From: Longispora fulva | GTDB taxonomy: Bacteria; Actinomycetota; Actinomycetes; Mycobacteriales; Micromonosporaceae | Direction: 5' to 3' | Assembly: GCF_015751905.1 (NCBI RefSeq) | Contig: NZ_JADOUF010000001.1 | Span: 3,100,001 to 3,164,000 of the forward strand | Length of the DNA stretch: 64,000 bases | Shown here: positions 43,713 to 53,515 of the stretch, in pieces | Position numbering within the stretch: the stretch's first letter is position 1 | How the letters are laid out: each line of letters begins with the position of its first letter | The notes under the pieces: generated by a model | Told to the model about the DNA's origin: nothing | Database searches by the model: none | Seen by the model: the letters and a program-made list of their open reading frames with translations, nothing else | Program-made: the position numbers and the translations under genes

Positions 43713-44791
43713 CTGCCGACCTCCTCCGCCAACGCCTCGCCGAACACGCCACGCATCGCCAACAGGGCGATCAGCGGCTCCAGCACCCGGCGCGGGGTCA
43801 CCCCGCCGGGAAACCTCTCCTGCCGGTTCTCCGAGCCGGTCGCCGACGCGAAGTGCAGGGTGCACTGCCGGCACTCGCCGTACGGCCGGAGCCAGGCCCT
43901 CGCGCCCCGGCTGTGCAGGAACGCGTACGCGTCGCGGCTCTCCTCCAGGATCGCCGCCGGGTCGATCCACCCGTTCAGGCCGGGCCGCCGGATCCACCGG
44001 TCGACCGGCGGCTGGTAGCGCAGCCGGTCGGACTTCGTCACCACGATGGCCGCCGGGATGTCGAGGACCAGTTGCCCGGTGTTGAGCCGGTCCAGGATGT
44101 TGTTCAACGCCCGGTCGGAGGACTCGCGGCCGCCCTCCTCGTCCTCCTCGTCCGTCACGCCCAGCGCCGGGCCGGGGCTGACGCAGAACATCAGCGCGTT
44201 CGCCCCGAGCAGCAGCCGGGACGACTTGGAGCCCTCGGTGAGTTTCTCGCCGGCCAGGTCGAAGAAGGTCACCGGGAACACCACCCCGGCGGGCGAGCGG
44301 ATCAGCAGGGAGTCGGTGAAGTCCGACGAGTCCGCCTCCGTGGTGCCGGGCAGTTTGTGGCCCTGTTTGAGCAGCGGGTCGGCCTTGTCGCGCAGGTAGT
44401 CGGCGTGCCGGGCGTAGTCCATCGGGACGACCGTGAGCCCGTACGGCTGGAGCTCGCCGTGTTCGATCGCGGAGATCAGCGCGGCGAGCAGGTGCGACTT
44501 GCCGGTGCGCCGCTCCCCGACCAGCCCGATGACGATCGAGTTGCGGTACAGGCCGAACCGGCTCGGCAGGCGGTGCACCGGAGTGTCCTGGGACGGGTTC
44601 GGGCACCGGCGGCGGGAGTCGTTGAGGATCCGGTTGCGCTTGTCGGGGTCCGCGATCGTCTCCGGGTCCAAGACCACGTACTCCGAGCCGTTCCACACCT
44701 CGTAGGCGTAGTCCTCGGTCCAGGTCACCTGGTCGCCGCAGATCGGGCACTTGAACGTGACCGAGTCCGACGTGTAGTCCTCGCCCGTCAT
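43709..44791 (-). CDS. Zinc-ribbon P-loop GTPase
   Basis: The 360-residue protein begins with a zinc-ribbon-like CPICGDQ (15-21) and a later C-P. A P-loop GERRTGKSH (92-100) follows, then FFDLAGEKL as a DxxG-type G3 and IVVTKSDRLRYQ as a TKxD G4, indicating guanine-nucleotide specificity. C-terminal ECRQCTLHFA may complete a second metal site. No GTPase family can be fixed; it resembles the double-psi dynamin/TRAFAC-like GTPases found in bacterial conflict clusters. It overlaps both neighbours by four bases. A role in switching the assembly of the adjacent membrane proteins is inferred. Confidence 0.85.
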   Translation of the reverse strand: MTGEDYTSDSVTFKCPICGDQVTWTEDYAYEVWNGSEYVVLDPETIADPDKRNRILNDSRRRCPNPSQDTPVHRLPSRFGLYRNSIVIGLVGERRTGKSHLLAALISAIEHGELQPYGLTVVPMDYARHADYLRDKADPLLKQGHKLPGTTEADSSDFTDSLLIRSPAGVVFPVTFFDLAGEKLTEGSKSSRLLLGANALMFCVSPGPALGVTDEEDEEGGRESSDRALNNILDRLNTGQLVLDIPAAIVVTKSDRLRYQPPVDRWIRRPGLNGWIDPAAILEESRDAYAFLHSRGARAWLRPYGECRQCTLHFASATGSENRQERFPGGVTPRRVLEPLIALLAMRGVFGEALAEEVGR

Positions 44792-45804
44792 CGCAGCACC
44801 GCCACGACCAGCAGCACGGCGACCAGTACCAGCAGCACGGCCGCGCCCGTCAGCCACACCACCATGCCGCCCGGCAGCGGGGACGCCTTCTGCGGCGGCT
44901 GCGGGACGGGCACGGCCAGCTTGCGGTGCCGGGCCTCGTCGAAGGCCCGCAACCCGATCTCGAACTCCGGTCCGGTGTCGGCGGTGCCCGCCGGCACGTC
45001 CGCGTCGGAACGCAACCGGACGAGGATCCGCTCCGGACCGGGGCGCAGGTCCGCGGCGTCGAACAGGCCGGCCAGGAGGTCGCGCAGGGCCGGTGCGCGC
45101 TGCGTCAGGTCCGGGCCCGCGGCCAGACCCGTGACGGACCTGCCGGTGACCACCTGGTATGTCAGCATCCCCGCCGCCCACATGTCATCCGTCGGCCCGG
45201 TGACGCCGGTCCCGGCCCGCTGCTCGGGGCTGCACCACGGCGCGACACCACCGGGCCGTCGGGGTTCGCCGTGGAACGCCGCCGCCGACAGGTCGCCGAT
45301 CCACACGGCGCCGGCGTCCCAGCGCACCGTGGCCGCGGAGATCGAGCCGTGGGCGACCCCCGCCTCGGCGAGCAACAGCAGGCCCCGGAACAGGCCCACC
45401 TGGAACTGGCGCTGCTCGTCGAGCAGGAGCGCACGGCCGATCCTGGACACCGGCTCGCCCTGCTCCGGGGTGACGATCGCGAACGGCACCCGGGCGGCGA
45501 ACTCGTAGCCGAGGAGGCGGACCAGATGCTCGGGATACTCGGCCGAGTACCGCCGGGCCAGGCGCACCCCGGCCCGCACCTCACGGTCCAGCGCGTCGTA
45601 CAGCGCGGGGTGGGCGGCACCCACCCCGGACGGCACCGCGCGCATCACGCCCAGCTCGACCCCGGCACGGTTGTACACGACGCGGGTCGACAGGCCCGGG
45701 CCGGCCGGTTTGCGCCACGGCCCGAGGCGGACCATCAGCCGCCGCCGGGTGCCGTCGGGGGCCGTGAGCCGCAGCTCCTCCAGCGCGGCGTCGTCGACGG
45801 TCAC
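44788..45804 (-). CDS. Membrane-anchored pseudokinase
   Basis: The 338-residue protein keeps a protein-kinase fold: AGVAHGSISAATVRWDAGAV (152-160 where HRD would be) followed by IGDLSAAAF (DFG position), WCSPEQRAGTG (APE-like) and DDMWAAGMLTYQVVTGRS (subdomain IX). The HRD aspartate and the VAIK lysine are missing (VVYNRAGVELGVMRAV), so it is likely catalytically inactive. A single C-terminal TM (VVWLTGAAVLLVLVAVLLVV) tethers it. GTG 45804 overlaps the previous stop (GTGA). Pseudokinases often act as scaffolds or allosteric sensors. Confidence 0.85.
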   Translation of the reverse strand: MTVDDAALEELRLTAPDGTRRRLMVRLGPWRKPAGPGLSTRVVYNRAGVELGVMRAVPSGVGAAHPALYDALDREVRAGVRLARRYSAEYPEHLVRLLGYEFAARVPFAIVTPEQGEPVSRIGRALLLDEQRQFQVGLFRGLLLLAEAGVAHGSISAATVRWDAGAVWIGDLSAAAFHGEPRRPGGVAPWCSPEQRAGTGVTGPTDDMWAAGMLTYQVVTGRSVTGLAAGPDLTQRAPALRDLLAGLFDAADLRPGPERILVRLRSDADVPAGTADTGPEFEIGLRAFDEARHRKLAVPVPQPPQKASPLPGGMVVWLTGAAVLLVLVAVLLVVAVLR

Positions 45805-48089
45805 GGCAGGTCCTCCTCGTCGTCTGCCAGCCGGGACGGCCAGCTGAACCGCACGATGTTCGAACGCAACGGCACCAGGCGCACGACGCCGGCGTGCTGG
45901 CCGCCGTCGGTCCAGACCACGTCGCCGACGCTGACGGACTCGCGGTGGATGTCGCGGGCGATCGCCTCGGCCCAGTCGGCCGTCGCGTTGTGCCGCGCCG
46001 CGAGCGGGCTGAACCGCACCGCCCGGACACCCTCCGAGCGCATGTCGAGAAGGGCGACGTCCCTGCGCGCGCAGCACTGGGCCAGCCAACCGGCCGGCGG
46101 GGTGGTGAGGACGTCGGCCAGCTCGCCGGGAGCACCCCAGGTGCCCTGCAGGCTCGGCCGGGGGCCGGTGGAGACGCGGGCGAAGGCGGGGCGCTCGTGG
46201 GGGCCGCGTCGGTACAGGTGCTCCCAGTACCCGTCGAAGAGTTGTCGGATCTGGTCGGGAAGCTCCTCGCCGGCGTGGTCCAGGGACCCGGTGCGGGCCC
46301 GCAGCCACAACGGTTGCAGCGTGTGCCGGAGGCCGTCGGCGAGGTCGCCGCGCACGACCCTGCCGAGCGCGTCGACCCGGTCCCAGGAGTCACGGGCCGG
46401 TCGCGGCCCGACGGGTTCGCTGCCTGCTTCCGCCGCCAACGTGTCCGCGATCCGGTCGAGGAGCGCGGCGAAGGCGATGGCGGACTCGGCGAAGAACTCG
46501 CGGCGGTCCGCCGCCGACCACTCGTTGGCCACGACCTCGCCGAGAGTGTCGCGCAGCCGGCGCAGTTCACCGTCGACGGCCGCCAGGGTCATCGCCCGGC
46601 AGGCGTGCACGGCCCCCGCCCACCGGGAACGCAGTGCCCCGGCGAACAACAGGACGACCGCCACGGCCAGGGGGGCCACGGCCGGCTCGGGCACCGCGAC
46701 GACCGCCGACGCCGCGACGCCGGCGACCAGCCCCACGGCGGCGGCCGCGCTGTGCGCCACCGGGGCGGGCAGCACCGCCGCCGTGACCGGCAGGCCGGAT
46801 TCCCTGGCCGCCCGCACCAGGGTCCATCCGATTGCCGCCGCCCAGCCGAGCCCGAGCGCCACGCCGACGACGAGACCCAGAGTGCCCGTGCCGGCCAGCA
46901 GGAACGTGCCCAGCAGGGGCACGACCAGCAACGGCCAGGTCAGGAGCTGCGGGCTTATCGGGTACCGGGCGAGCGGCGGGGAGTTGGTGACCCGCTCCGC
47001 GTACCGGGCGCTGCCCTGGGGGACGGCCCGGCTGGCGAGTTCGCGCAGCCACTCCGACAGGGCGCGCAACGAGTAGCCGTTGTCGAGGCCCGACTCGACG
47101 ACCTGCTGCAGCTTGCGCAGCGAACCGGTCCGGTCCGGCGCCGGGGCCGGCAGATCGATGCCCTGTTGACTCAGCACGTCGCGGACCCGCTGGTCGATCC
47201 CCGCCGGCCGGTCGGCCTGCCAGAACACCGTGCCGAGGTCCTCGCGGTAGTCGACCATCAGCGCGGCGCACCGGTCGGCGACCTCGTGGAGCCGCTCGCC
47301 CCGCCGGTTGCCGGCCAGCACGCCGGACAGGCCGCTGAGCCTGTCGAACGCCGCCAGCAGCTCCGCCCGCCCCGCGACCGCCCGACCAGCGGACCTGGCC
47401 AGCGGCGAACCCTCCCGGGGGCTGACCGGGCCGGCGTCGTCCTGCGGCGCGCCGAACAGCACGCCCGGCTCGTCCACCTCCGGGCCGGCCACCGGCCCGT
47501 CCCCGGCCGACGGCTCCCCCGCGAGGCCCGCCAGCGACTCCTGGCGGACGTGACGGAGCGCGTCGGGATCCAGCCGGCCGGCGATCACCCGCAGCCCGGG
47601 GTTCGCGATCTTCTGCGGGAATTCCTCGATCGTGTCGTACACCCGGTGGAAGACCTCCGGCACCTGGAGGCAATCGATCAGCGCGCCGAGGGTCGACTGT
47701 TGGGGCGCTCCGACCTCCCCTTCGGCCTTGCGGACCGCCTCGATGCTGTCGAGGCGCAGGTCGACCCCGATCGGGTCGCTCACCCACAACGTGACAGCCG
47801 GCCCGTTCAGCAGGGTGGCGCTGCCCTCCAGGACCGGCGCGCCCGGCGTCAGCGCGTGCTGGCGGCCGACGGCGACGCAGATGAGCTTGTCGAGCCGGCG
47901 GGAGGCGAGCACGTAGGAGAAGTGCTCGTGGTAGGTCAGCAGCCGATCGGCGTTCACCACGACGATCACCTCCCGCTCGGCGGCCTGGCCCGCGCGCGAG
48001 GACTCCCAGGCCAGCTGGGTCTCGAACACCCCGCCGACGTCCCCGTCGGGCACGTCGAGCATCCACAGCACGAGGATCCTGCCGGTCAT
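45801..48089 (-). CDS. Large multi-TM membrane protein with N-terminal alpha/beta domain
   Basis: The 762-residue protein opens with a Rossmann-like domain (RILVLWMLDVPDGDVGGVFE, IVVVNADRLLTYHEHFSYVL, LICVAVGRQ). A helical linker follows, then four or so TM helices (383-425 and 447-487, e.g. WPLLVVPLLGTFLLAGTGTL, PLAVAVVLLFAGAL). A 270-residue C-terminal cytoplasmic domain with RPSLQGTWGAPGELADVLTT and VRLVPLRSNIVRFSWPSRLA ends the protein. No family is recognised. It starts at ATG 48089, overlapping the tubulin-like stop. It may be the membrane anchor for the tubulin/pseudokinase assembly. Confidence 0.8.
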   Translation of the reverse strand: MTGRILVLWMLDVPDGDVGGVFETQLAWESSRAGQAAEREVIVVVNADRLLTYHEHFSYVLASRRLDKLICVAVGRQHALTPGAPVLEGSATLLNGPAVTLWVSDPIGVDLRLDSIEAVRKAEGEVGAPQQSTLGALIDCLQVPEVFHRVYDTIEEFPQKIANPGLRVIAGRLDPDALRHVRQESLAGLAGEPSAGDGPVAGPEVDEPGVLFGAPQDDAGPVSPREGSPLARSAGRAVAGRAELLAAFDRLSGLSGVLAGNRRGERLHEVADRCAALMVDYREDLGTVFWQADRPAGIDQRVRDVLSQQGIDLPAPAPDRTGSLRKLQQVVESGLDNGYSLRALSEWLRELASRAVPQGSARYAERVTNSPPLARYPISPQLLTWPLLVVPLLGTFLLAGTGTLGLVVGVALGLGWAAAIGWTLVRAARESGLPVTAAVLPAPVAHSAAAAVGLVAGVAASAVVAVPEPAVAPLAVAVVLLFAGALRSRWAGAVHACRAMTLAAVDGELRRLRDTLGEVVANEWSAADRREFFAESAIAFAALLDRIADTLAAEAGSEPVGPRPARDSWDRVDALGRVVRGDLADGLRHTLQPLWLRARTGSLDHAGEELPDQIRQLFDGYWEHLYRRGPHERPAFARVSTGPRPSLQGTWGAPGELADVLTTPPAGWLAQCCARRDVALLDMRSEGVRAVRFSPLAARHNATADWAEAIARDIHRESVSVGDVVWTDGGQHAGVVRLVPLRSNIVRFSWPSRLADDEEDLP

Positions 48090-51000
48090 GCCCACCTCAC
48101 CGCGCTCGGCAGGTCGCTCAGGTTCGCGCGCACCGGGTCGTTGACACTCTCGAAGGGCACGTCGAGGGCCTCGGGCAGGGTCAGCGCCCAGAAGTCGCGG
48201 AGGAGTTGGGCATGGCTGCTCTGCGGCATCCTGGCCACCAGCTGCGTCGTCCGCTCGGCCTGCGCCGCGGCCCCGTCCAGGAGCGCCTGGTACAACGGAT
48301 GCGGCTCCACGGGCGTGGACTGCACCCCGTTGGGCAGCGTCTCCATGAGCCGCCGGCAGAAGTCCCGCCGGATCTGGGCCTCCACGCCCTCGGCGGCCCC
48401 GGCGATCGTCCACTCCTCATAGGCGCGCAGGATCCCGCCCCACGACGAGGCCCCGTCGAACGACTCCAGGAACAGGGTCATCGACACCGAGTCGCTGGTA
48501 GCCAGCCGGATCCTGATCCGTTCCGGGGACTGCGGGGTGCCCGACAGCAGCTCGATCTGCCCGTTCCACAGCACGCACAGCAGCCGGTGCAGGATCTTGA
48601 CCCGGTGCGCCTCCGTGGTCATCAGGTAGCCGAAGTTGTGGCCGAGCCGCTGCCGCCACTTCAGGAAGTCCTCCGGGCGGGGTTCGCGGACGGCCCGCGA
48701 CCAGTATCCGAGCACCTCGCGCAGCTCGCGGACGTCGGTGACGCTCATCGACGTCCGGAACAGCACCACGACGATCGACTCGGCGGTGATGGGCCGAAAC
48801 TCCATCGTCATGTTGGGTTCGCGCGGCAGGTTCAGGTGCTGGCGCAGGTAGTTCTCGATCGCCGGGTCCCTGCCGGCGTCGTCGGTCGGCGAGGCGTAGG
48901 AGATCAGCACCTTCAGGTCGCCGTTGCCCTGCGGCGTGAAACCACCCGGCACCAGGCCGACGATGTTCTGCCGGAACATGGCGAGATCGTCGTCGCCGAC
49001 GGGCCCGCTCTCCTTGCCCGCCGAGGCCGCCAGCAGGTCCGCCAACGCCGGCAGGAGCGGCTGTTCCCCCTGGTCCGTCCGGCGGAACTGCCGTTTCACC
49101 GCCTGTTTGAGGGCGTCACGGACGACGGTGACCGCGTGCTCGGGCCCGTGCTCGATGCCCAACTGGTACGCCCTGCGCCACGCCGCGCCCTCCAGGATCG
49201 CGTTGACGACCCGCGCGGCGGTGGCCGTGGGTTTGAGCTGACCGCGGGCGACGTAGTAGGCGACGAACCGGCGCAGGGTGGCCTGGTAGAACGGCTCCAG
49301 ACCCTGGGGCGGCAGCAGGTAGGACACGCCGGTTCGGGGCCGGTAGAGCTCCTGCGCCCGCGCGTCGAAGTCGTTGACCTGGGCGTACTCGAGGAACTGG
49401 TCGGTGATCGCCGTGATCTGCCGGGACACGGTGCGCAGGACCCGTTCCCACCGCACGGTCTGCTCCGCCCAGGCCATGTGCCAGGCGCGCCGGGTCCGGT
49501 ACCGGTACCAGGCGTCCTGAGCGGCGATGGAGTTCTGCACGGCCGGGTCGGTCCACCGGGCCTTGGCCAGCAACCGGTTGCGGATGTTCCCCGGCTGCGG
49601 CGGCTGCAGGTCGATGCCCTCCGGTGGGGTGGGTTCCTGCCGTCGGCCCTCCACCACCCCGACGAATCCGAGCTGGTCGGCCCGGTCGGCCAGCCCCGTG
49701 TGCCCCAGCACGACCCTGCGGAGCCGGAACAGGTCCACCTCGCCGAGCAGCAGTTCCGCGGCGCGGCGCGGGTCGAACCCGTCCACGAGGTTCGTGACCT
49801 GCTCGACGAGGGACCGGTCCAGGGCGTTGAGGCCCGCCTCCATCGACCGGACCCTGGCCCGCAGCGCCCGGGTGATGGCGTCGGCCCCCTGCGCGGCCGG
49901 CGGTTCGGTGAACTCCACCCGGGTCCGGGTCCGCAGCGGCTCCAGGTTCGCCCCGAGGAAGAACCGCTCGATCAGGGCACGGTTGCTCTCGGTGCGGCCG
50001 GGCGGCGGGGTCGACAACTCGGCCACCGCCTCGGCGAGCAACCGGGAGCTGATGATGTCGGCCAGGTCGTCGACCGGCACCGTCATCGACGCCACCAGAC
50101 TCGTCGACACGCCCCGGTTGCCGACCCCGGTGACGGACACCGACTCCCGGTTCACCCCCCGGTTGATGAAGTCGTCGGCGAAGGACTGGAACAGCCGCTC
50201 GCCGGTCCGCACACCCGAACGCTCGTCGGCCTGCTGGGTGGCCACCAGTGACAGGACCAGGGAGACGATCGAACGGTGCAGGTCGTCGCGTTCCACGGCC
50301 TCCGGCCGGCTGAACAGGAACGCGGTCTGCACCGTCGACGGTTTGATCGTGATGACCCCGTCCTTCGGGTACGCCACGCTGAGCTCGCCGGACAGCCCGA
50401 TGTCGTCGAGCTGCGTCCTGGCCCCCTGCCCGTTCTGGTCGTCCACCAGCCGGAACAGGTCCAGCAGCGCCCGGCCGGAGTTGAGCTGCGCGCTGCGGCC
50501 ACCGCCGAGACCCTCGGAGAACGCCGACGGCATGATGACCAGCGGATAGATCTGGGCCTTGAGGTTGCTGCGCGCGATCGCGTTGGCGATCAGGTGCAGG
50601 TAGTCGTAGAAGATGCCGGCCCCGGTGCCGCCGGCCACCGAGAACGACACGAAGACGTCGATCCACTCGACCTTCCCGTTGCCGCCCAGCGCGGACAGGT
50701 GCCCGCCGGAGTTGGCGATGTTGCGCACCGCGTCGGCGATGGGGCGCTGGGCGGGTTCGATGCCGTGCCGGCACGTCTCGTACAGCGCGGCCCGCCCGAT
50801 GGTCGGCAACTGGCCGGCGCCGCGCGACAGCGGGGCGACGTGCGGCTCACCGGCCCGGGGCGGCAGCCAGTCCCCGACGAGCTGCGGCTCGTTGGTGCGC
50901 AGGCTCCTGGCCACCTCCGGGTAGGTGTCCAGGCGCGGCACCAGCTCCCGCACCCGGTGCATGGTCAGCTCCGCGGCCTCGATGTGCTCGGGGCTGGGCA

Positions 51001-51229
51001 CCGCGCGCCGCCGGACCTTGTCCAGTTCGGCGTCGTTGAGGTCGGCGTACACGAACTGCAGGCAACTGGGCAGCTGGTACGGCCGCATGCTGCTCGCCGA
51101 CAACCGGTCGCGCAGCTCCGTGCCGTCCGGCCCGCACAGCTCCTCCCGGATCCGGCGTTCCAGCTGCGCCCCGATCAGGCACCCCGTGCCTCCGAGCCCC
51201 ACGTAGAGCATCGGCTGGTAGATCCGCAT
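48086..51229 (-). CDS. Tubulin-like (Tub_2/FtsZ-superfamily) GTPase
   Basis: The 1047-residue protein belongs to the bacterial tubulin-like group: YVGLGGTGCLIGAQL (nucleotide-binding loop T1, 9-23) and VSFSVAGGTGAGIFYDYLHL (194-213), equivalent to the GGGTG[ST]G tubulin/FtsZ signature T4. A large helical C-terminal region (about 500-1040) with RRAWHMAWAEQTVRWERVLR and similar coiled segments follows; no TM is evident. ATG 51229 has GAGAGG seven bases upstream. It is 27 bases downstream of the vWA gene, the only real gap in the operon. Filament formation beneath the membrane with the associated proteins is inferred. Confidence 0.88.
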   Translation of the reverse strand: MRIYQPMLYVGLGGTGCLIGAQLERRIREELCGPDGTELRDRLSASSMRPYQLPSCLQFVYADLNDAELDKVRRRAVPSPEHIEAAELTMHRVRELVPRLDTYPEVARSLRTNEPQLVGDWLPPRAGEPHVAPLSRGAGQLPTIGRAALYETCRHGIEPAQRPIADAVRNIANSGGHLSALGGNGKVEWIDVFVSFSVAGGTGAGIFYDYLHLIANAIARSNLKAQIYPLVIMPSAFSEGLGGGRSAQLNSGRALLDLFRLVDDQNGQGARTQLDDIGLSGELSVAYPKDGVITIKPSTVQTAFLFSRPEAVERDDLHRSIVSLVLSLVATQQADERSGVRTGERLFQSFADDFINRGVNRESVSVTGVGNRGVSTSLVASMTVPVDDLADIISSRLLAEAVAELSTPPPGRTESNRALIERFFLGANLEPLRTRTRVEFTEPPAAQGADAITRALRARVRSMEAGLNALDRSLVEQVTNLVDGFDPRRAAELLLGEVDLFRLRRVVLGHTGLADRADQLGFVGVVEGRRQEPTPPEGIDLQPPQPGNIRNRLLAKARWTDPAVQNSIAAQDAWYRYRTRRAWHMAWAEQTVRWERVLRTVSRQITAITDQFLEYAQVNDFDARAQELYRPRTGVSYLLPPQGLEPFYQATLRRFVAYYVARGQLKPTATAARVVNAILEGAAWRRAYQLGIEHGPEHAVTVVRDALKQAVKRQFRRTDQGEQPLLPALADLLAASAGKESGPVGDDDLAMFRQNIVGLVPGGFTPQGNGDLKVLISYASPTDDAGRDPAIENYLRQHLNLPREPNMTMEFRPITAESIVVVLFRTSMSVTDVRELREVLGYWSRAVREPRPEDFLKWRQRLGHNFGYLMTTEAHRVKILHRLLCVLWNGQIELLSGTPQSPERIRIRLATSDSVSMTLFLESFDGASSWGGILRAYEEWTIAGAAEGVEAQIRRDFCRRLMETLPNGVQSTPVEPHPLYQALLDGAAAQAERTTQLVARMPQSSHAQLLRDFWALTLPEALDVPFESVNDPVRANLSDLPSAVRWA

Positions 51230-51256
51230 CGTTTTCGCCTCTCGTACGCAACGGGG

Positions 51257-53515
51257 TCACAACAGGTCGTCGTCGGCCCGCGGGCCGAACTCGCCGGCCG
51301 GCCTCGGGGGCTGCGGTGCGGCGCCCCGCGCCCCGGACGGCACCGGGTCGGAGTGCCGCAGGTCGCGGAACGTGAGCCGGATACCGGGGAGAAGTTCCTC
51401 GGGCTGGCCGGCACGGAGCACCACCCTGCCGGTGGGGCCGTCGACGCCGATCGTGCCGTCGGGCAGACGGCGGGCGTCGAACGCGCGGTCGGTGCCCATC
51501 GGGATGTCCAGCCGGGCGCGGGGCCCCTCCGGGTCGCGCACCGTGAACCGGAAGACGGCGCCGCCGGTGGGCGAGACCAGCTCGTTGAGGGTCGCGCCGC
51601 CCCGGGACAACACGAGGACCAGGCCCTGCACGTCGCGGTCGGCCCGTGCCCGCCGCGCGCGTTGCACCGCCACGGCCGCCGCGGCCAGGGCCAGGGCGCT
51701 GAGCAGGTACCAGACCCACTGGTAGCGCTGCCACCACGGCGGCGGGTAGCCGATGGTGAACGCGAACGTCAGGTTGCCGTACACCTTCGTCGGATCGGCG
51801 TCGTCCACGACGGACAGCACCGCCTGTGCGGGGCCCTGCCGGCTGGAGGGGTCGACCTGGACCGTGAAGGGCACCGTCCGCGCGCCGGCATTGGCCAGAT
51901 CCACGACCCCGGGCCGCACGGTCGCGACCGTCCCCGGGTCGAACTGCCCCAGGACCAGCCGCACCCGGGGCGTGCCGCCGGAGTTGTTCGTCAGCACCAT
52001 CTGGCTCTTCAGGCCGCCGCCCGGCGGGACCAGCCCGGACGGCTGGCCGAACGCCACCTGCACCGGCGGGAGGCCCCGCTGCACGGCGCCCTTGGCCGGC
52101 AGCTGCACCGGGTCCAGGCCCGCGCCGGACACCAGGCCGACGAACTCCAGGTTGCCGGTGGCGGTGGACGGGATGGTGAACTGCGCGGCGTACTCCCCGT
52201 CGTGCGCCGTACGGTCCGGGGCCCGCCCGTCATCGTTGGCGTCGACATCGATCGGCGAGAACCCCGCACCGGTCAGCCGGGCGATGACCCGCACACCCTT
52301 GAGCGCCCCGGGATCGGTGAGTCGCTCGGTCCGGGTCACCAGATGGATGCGGACCACGTCCGGCGCGCCCGGCTCGGGGCTGGGCGTGTCGGCAATGATC
52401 GACGCCTGGATCCGGCCCTGCCAGAGCACGGTGGCCGACACGTTCTCCGACGGCACCCCGGAGGACGACTGGACGTGAACCCTCCAGTTCCCGGGCGCGG
52501 GGTTGCGGATCCGCAGCACCTCGACGGGGCCGCTCTCGCCGGTCACCGAGTACGTCGCCTCGCCCCGGTCCCCCGACTTGGGCACGGCGGCGCCGGACGG
52601 GTCGTAGTAGGTGACGACGAGCCTCGGATCGCGTTTGGTGACGGCGATCGCGCCGTCCGTGGCCAGGGACGGCACCGTGACGTGCAGGTCGAGGCCAGCC
52701 CCGGAGGCCACGCTCCCGGACTCCCCCGCTCCGAAGCTGGCGCAGCGCGCCGACGCGAAGGCCTCCAACAGGGACGCGGTCACGTCGGAGGCGTTGCCGA
52801 CGGTGCGGGCCTTGGGCCTGTGCGCGCCGTTGTCGCAGGACCCCTGGTAGCCGCCGGCGGCCATCTCGTCGAGGTCGCCGGTGCTGATGTCGCGGCCGAA
52901 GCCCAGCGGCCACACCTGGACGCGCCCGGCGTTGGCCTCCTTGAGCTTCTCCCCCAGCAGACGATGCCCCTCGCGGGCGCGCTGGTCCTCACTGAGGGAC
53001 TCGTATCCGCTGCTCTCGGACAGGTCGAGCTTCCCGTCCGTCAACATGAAAATGATCTTGGTTTCCTCGGTGCCCGGCTGGGCCATCAGCGACAGCGCCT
53101 GCCCGTAGGCGGAGACGAAGTCCGTGCCGTACCCCTGCTCCCTGGTCCGGATCCTCAGGGTCGACACGCACGTCGACAGGTTCGCGCGGGCCGTCTTCAA
53201 CGGAGCCAACTCGCACGCCGGGTCCGTGGGCCGCTGGCCGTCGCCCTTCGCGCTCGCGAACCCGAGCACCGCCACCGTGGAGTCCTCGGAGAACTCGCTC
53301 TGCGCGAGAATCGACGCGGCCTCCCGCTCGGCGGCTACCCCCTCCTCCTCCAGCGACCCGGACTCGTCGACCAGGATCACCATCCGCACCGGGCGGGGAT
53401 CCAGACTCGGCGTCCCCGGATCGGCGCGCCCGGCGCGGGGCGGCGGGGCGAGAGCCACCAGCGCCGCCAACACCGCGACGCCGGTCCCGGCGGCCAGCCG
53501 TCGGACAGTGATCAT
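51257..53515 (-). CDS. Membrane-anchored von Willebrand A domain protein
   Basis: The 752-residue protein starts with a signal/TM segment (TGVAVLAALVALAPPPRAGR) and a vWA domain whose MIDAS reads VDESGSLEEEG (Asp50, Ser52, Ser54). IIFMLTDGKLDLSESSG carries the later MIDAS threonine/aspartate. Beta-sandwich repeats (280-590) precede a TM helix (about 602-618, YLLSALALAAAAVAVQR) and a cytoplasmic FHA-like C-terminal domain. It overlaps the SAV_2336-type gene by four bases. In vWA-MoxR systems the vWA protein is a target or partner of the MoxR ATPase. Its extracytoplasmic display is notable. Confidence 0.87.
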   Translation of the reverse strand: MITVRRLAAGTGVAVLAALVALAPPPRAGRADPGTPSLDPRPVRMVILVDESGSLEEEGVAAEREAASILAQSEFSEDSTVAVLGFASAKGDGQRPTDPACELAPLKTARANLSTCVSTLRIRTREQGYGTDFVSAYGQALSLMAQPGTEETKIIFMLTDGKLDLSESSGYESLSEDQRAREGHRLLGEKLKEANAGRVQVWPLGFGRDISTGDLDEMAAGGYQGSCDNGAHRPKARTVGNASDVTASLLEAFASARCASFGAGESGSVASGAGLDLHVTVPSLATDGAIAVTKRDPRLVVTYYDPSGAAVPKSGDRGEATYSVTGESGPVEVLRIRNPAPGNWRVHVQSSSGVPSENVSATVLWQGRIQASIIADTPSPEPGAPDVVRIHLVTRTERLTDPGALKGVRVIARLTGAGFSPIDVDANDDGRAPDRTAHDGEYAAQFTIPSTATGNLEFVGLVSGAGLDPVQLPAKGAVQRGLPPVQVAFGQPSGLVPPGGGLKSQMVLTNNSGGTPRVRLVLGQFDPGTVATVRPGVVDLANAGARTVPFTVQVDPSSRQGPAQAVLSVVDDADPTKVYGNLTFAFTIGYPPPWWQRYQWVWYLLSALALAAAAVAVQRARRARADRDVQGLVLVLSRGGATLNELVSPTGGAVFRFTVRDPEGPRARLDIPMGTDRAFDARRLPDGTIGVDGPTGRVVLRAGQPEELLPGIRLTFRDLRHSDPVPSGARGAAPQPPRPAGEFGPRADDDLL

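Noticed and set aside
45894-48422. Rightward 842-codon open frame opposite the multi-TM membrane protein gene
   Set aside because: The leftward frame has TM helices, motifs and operon overlaps; the rightward frame has only low-complexity Arg/Gly/Pro sequence.
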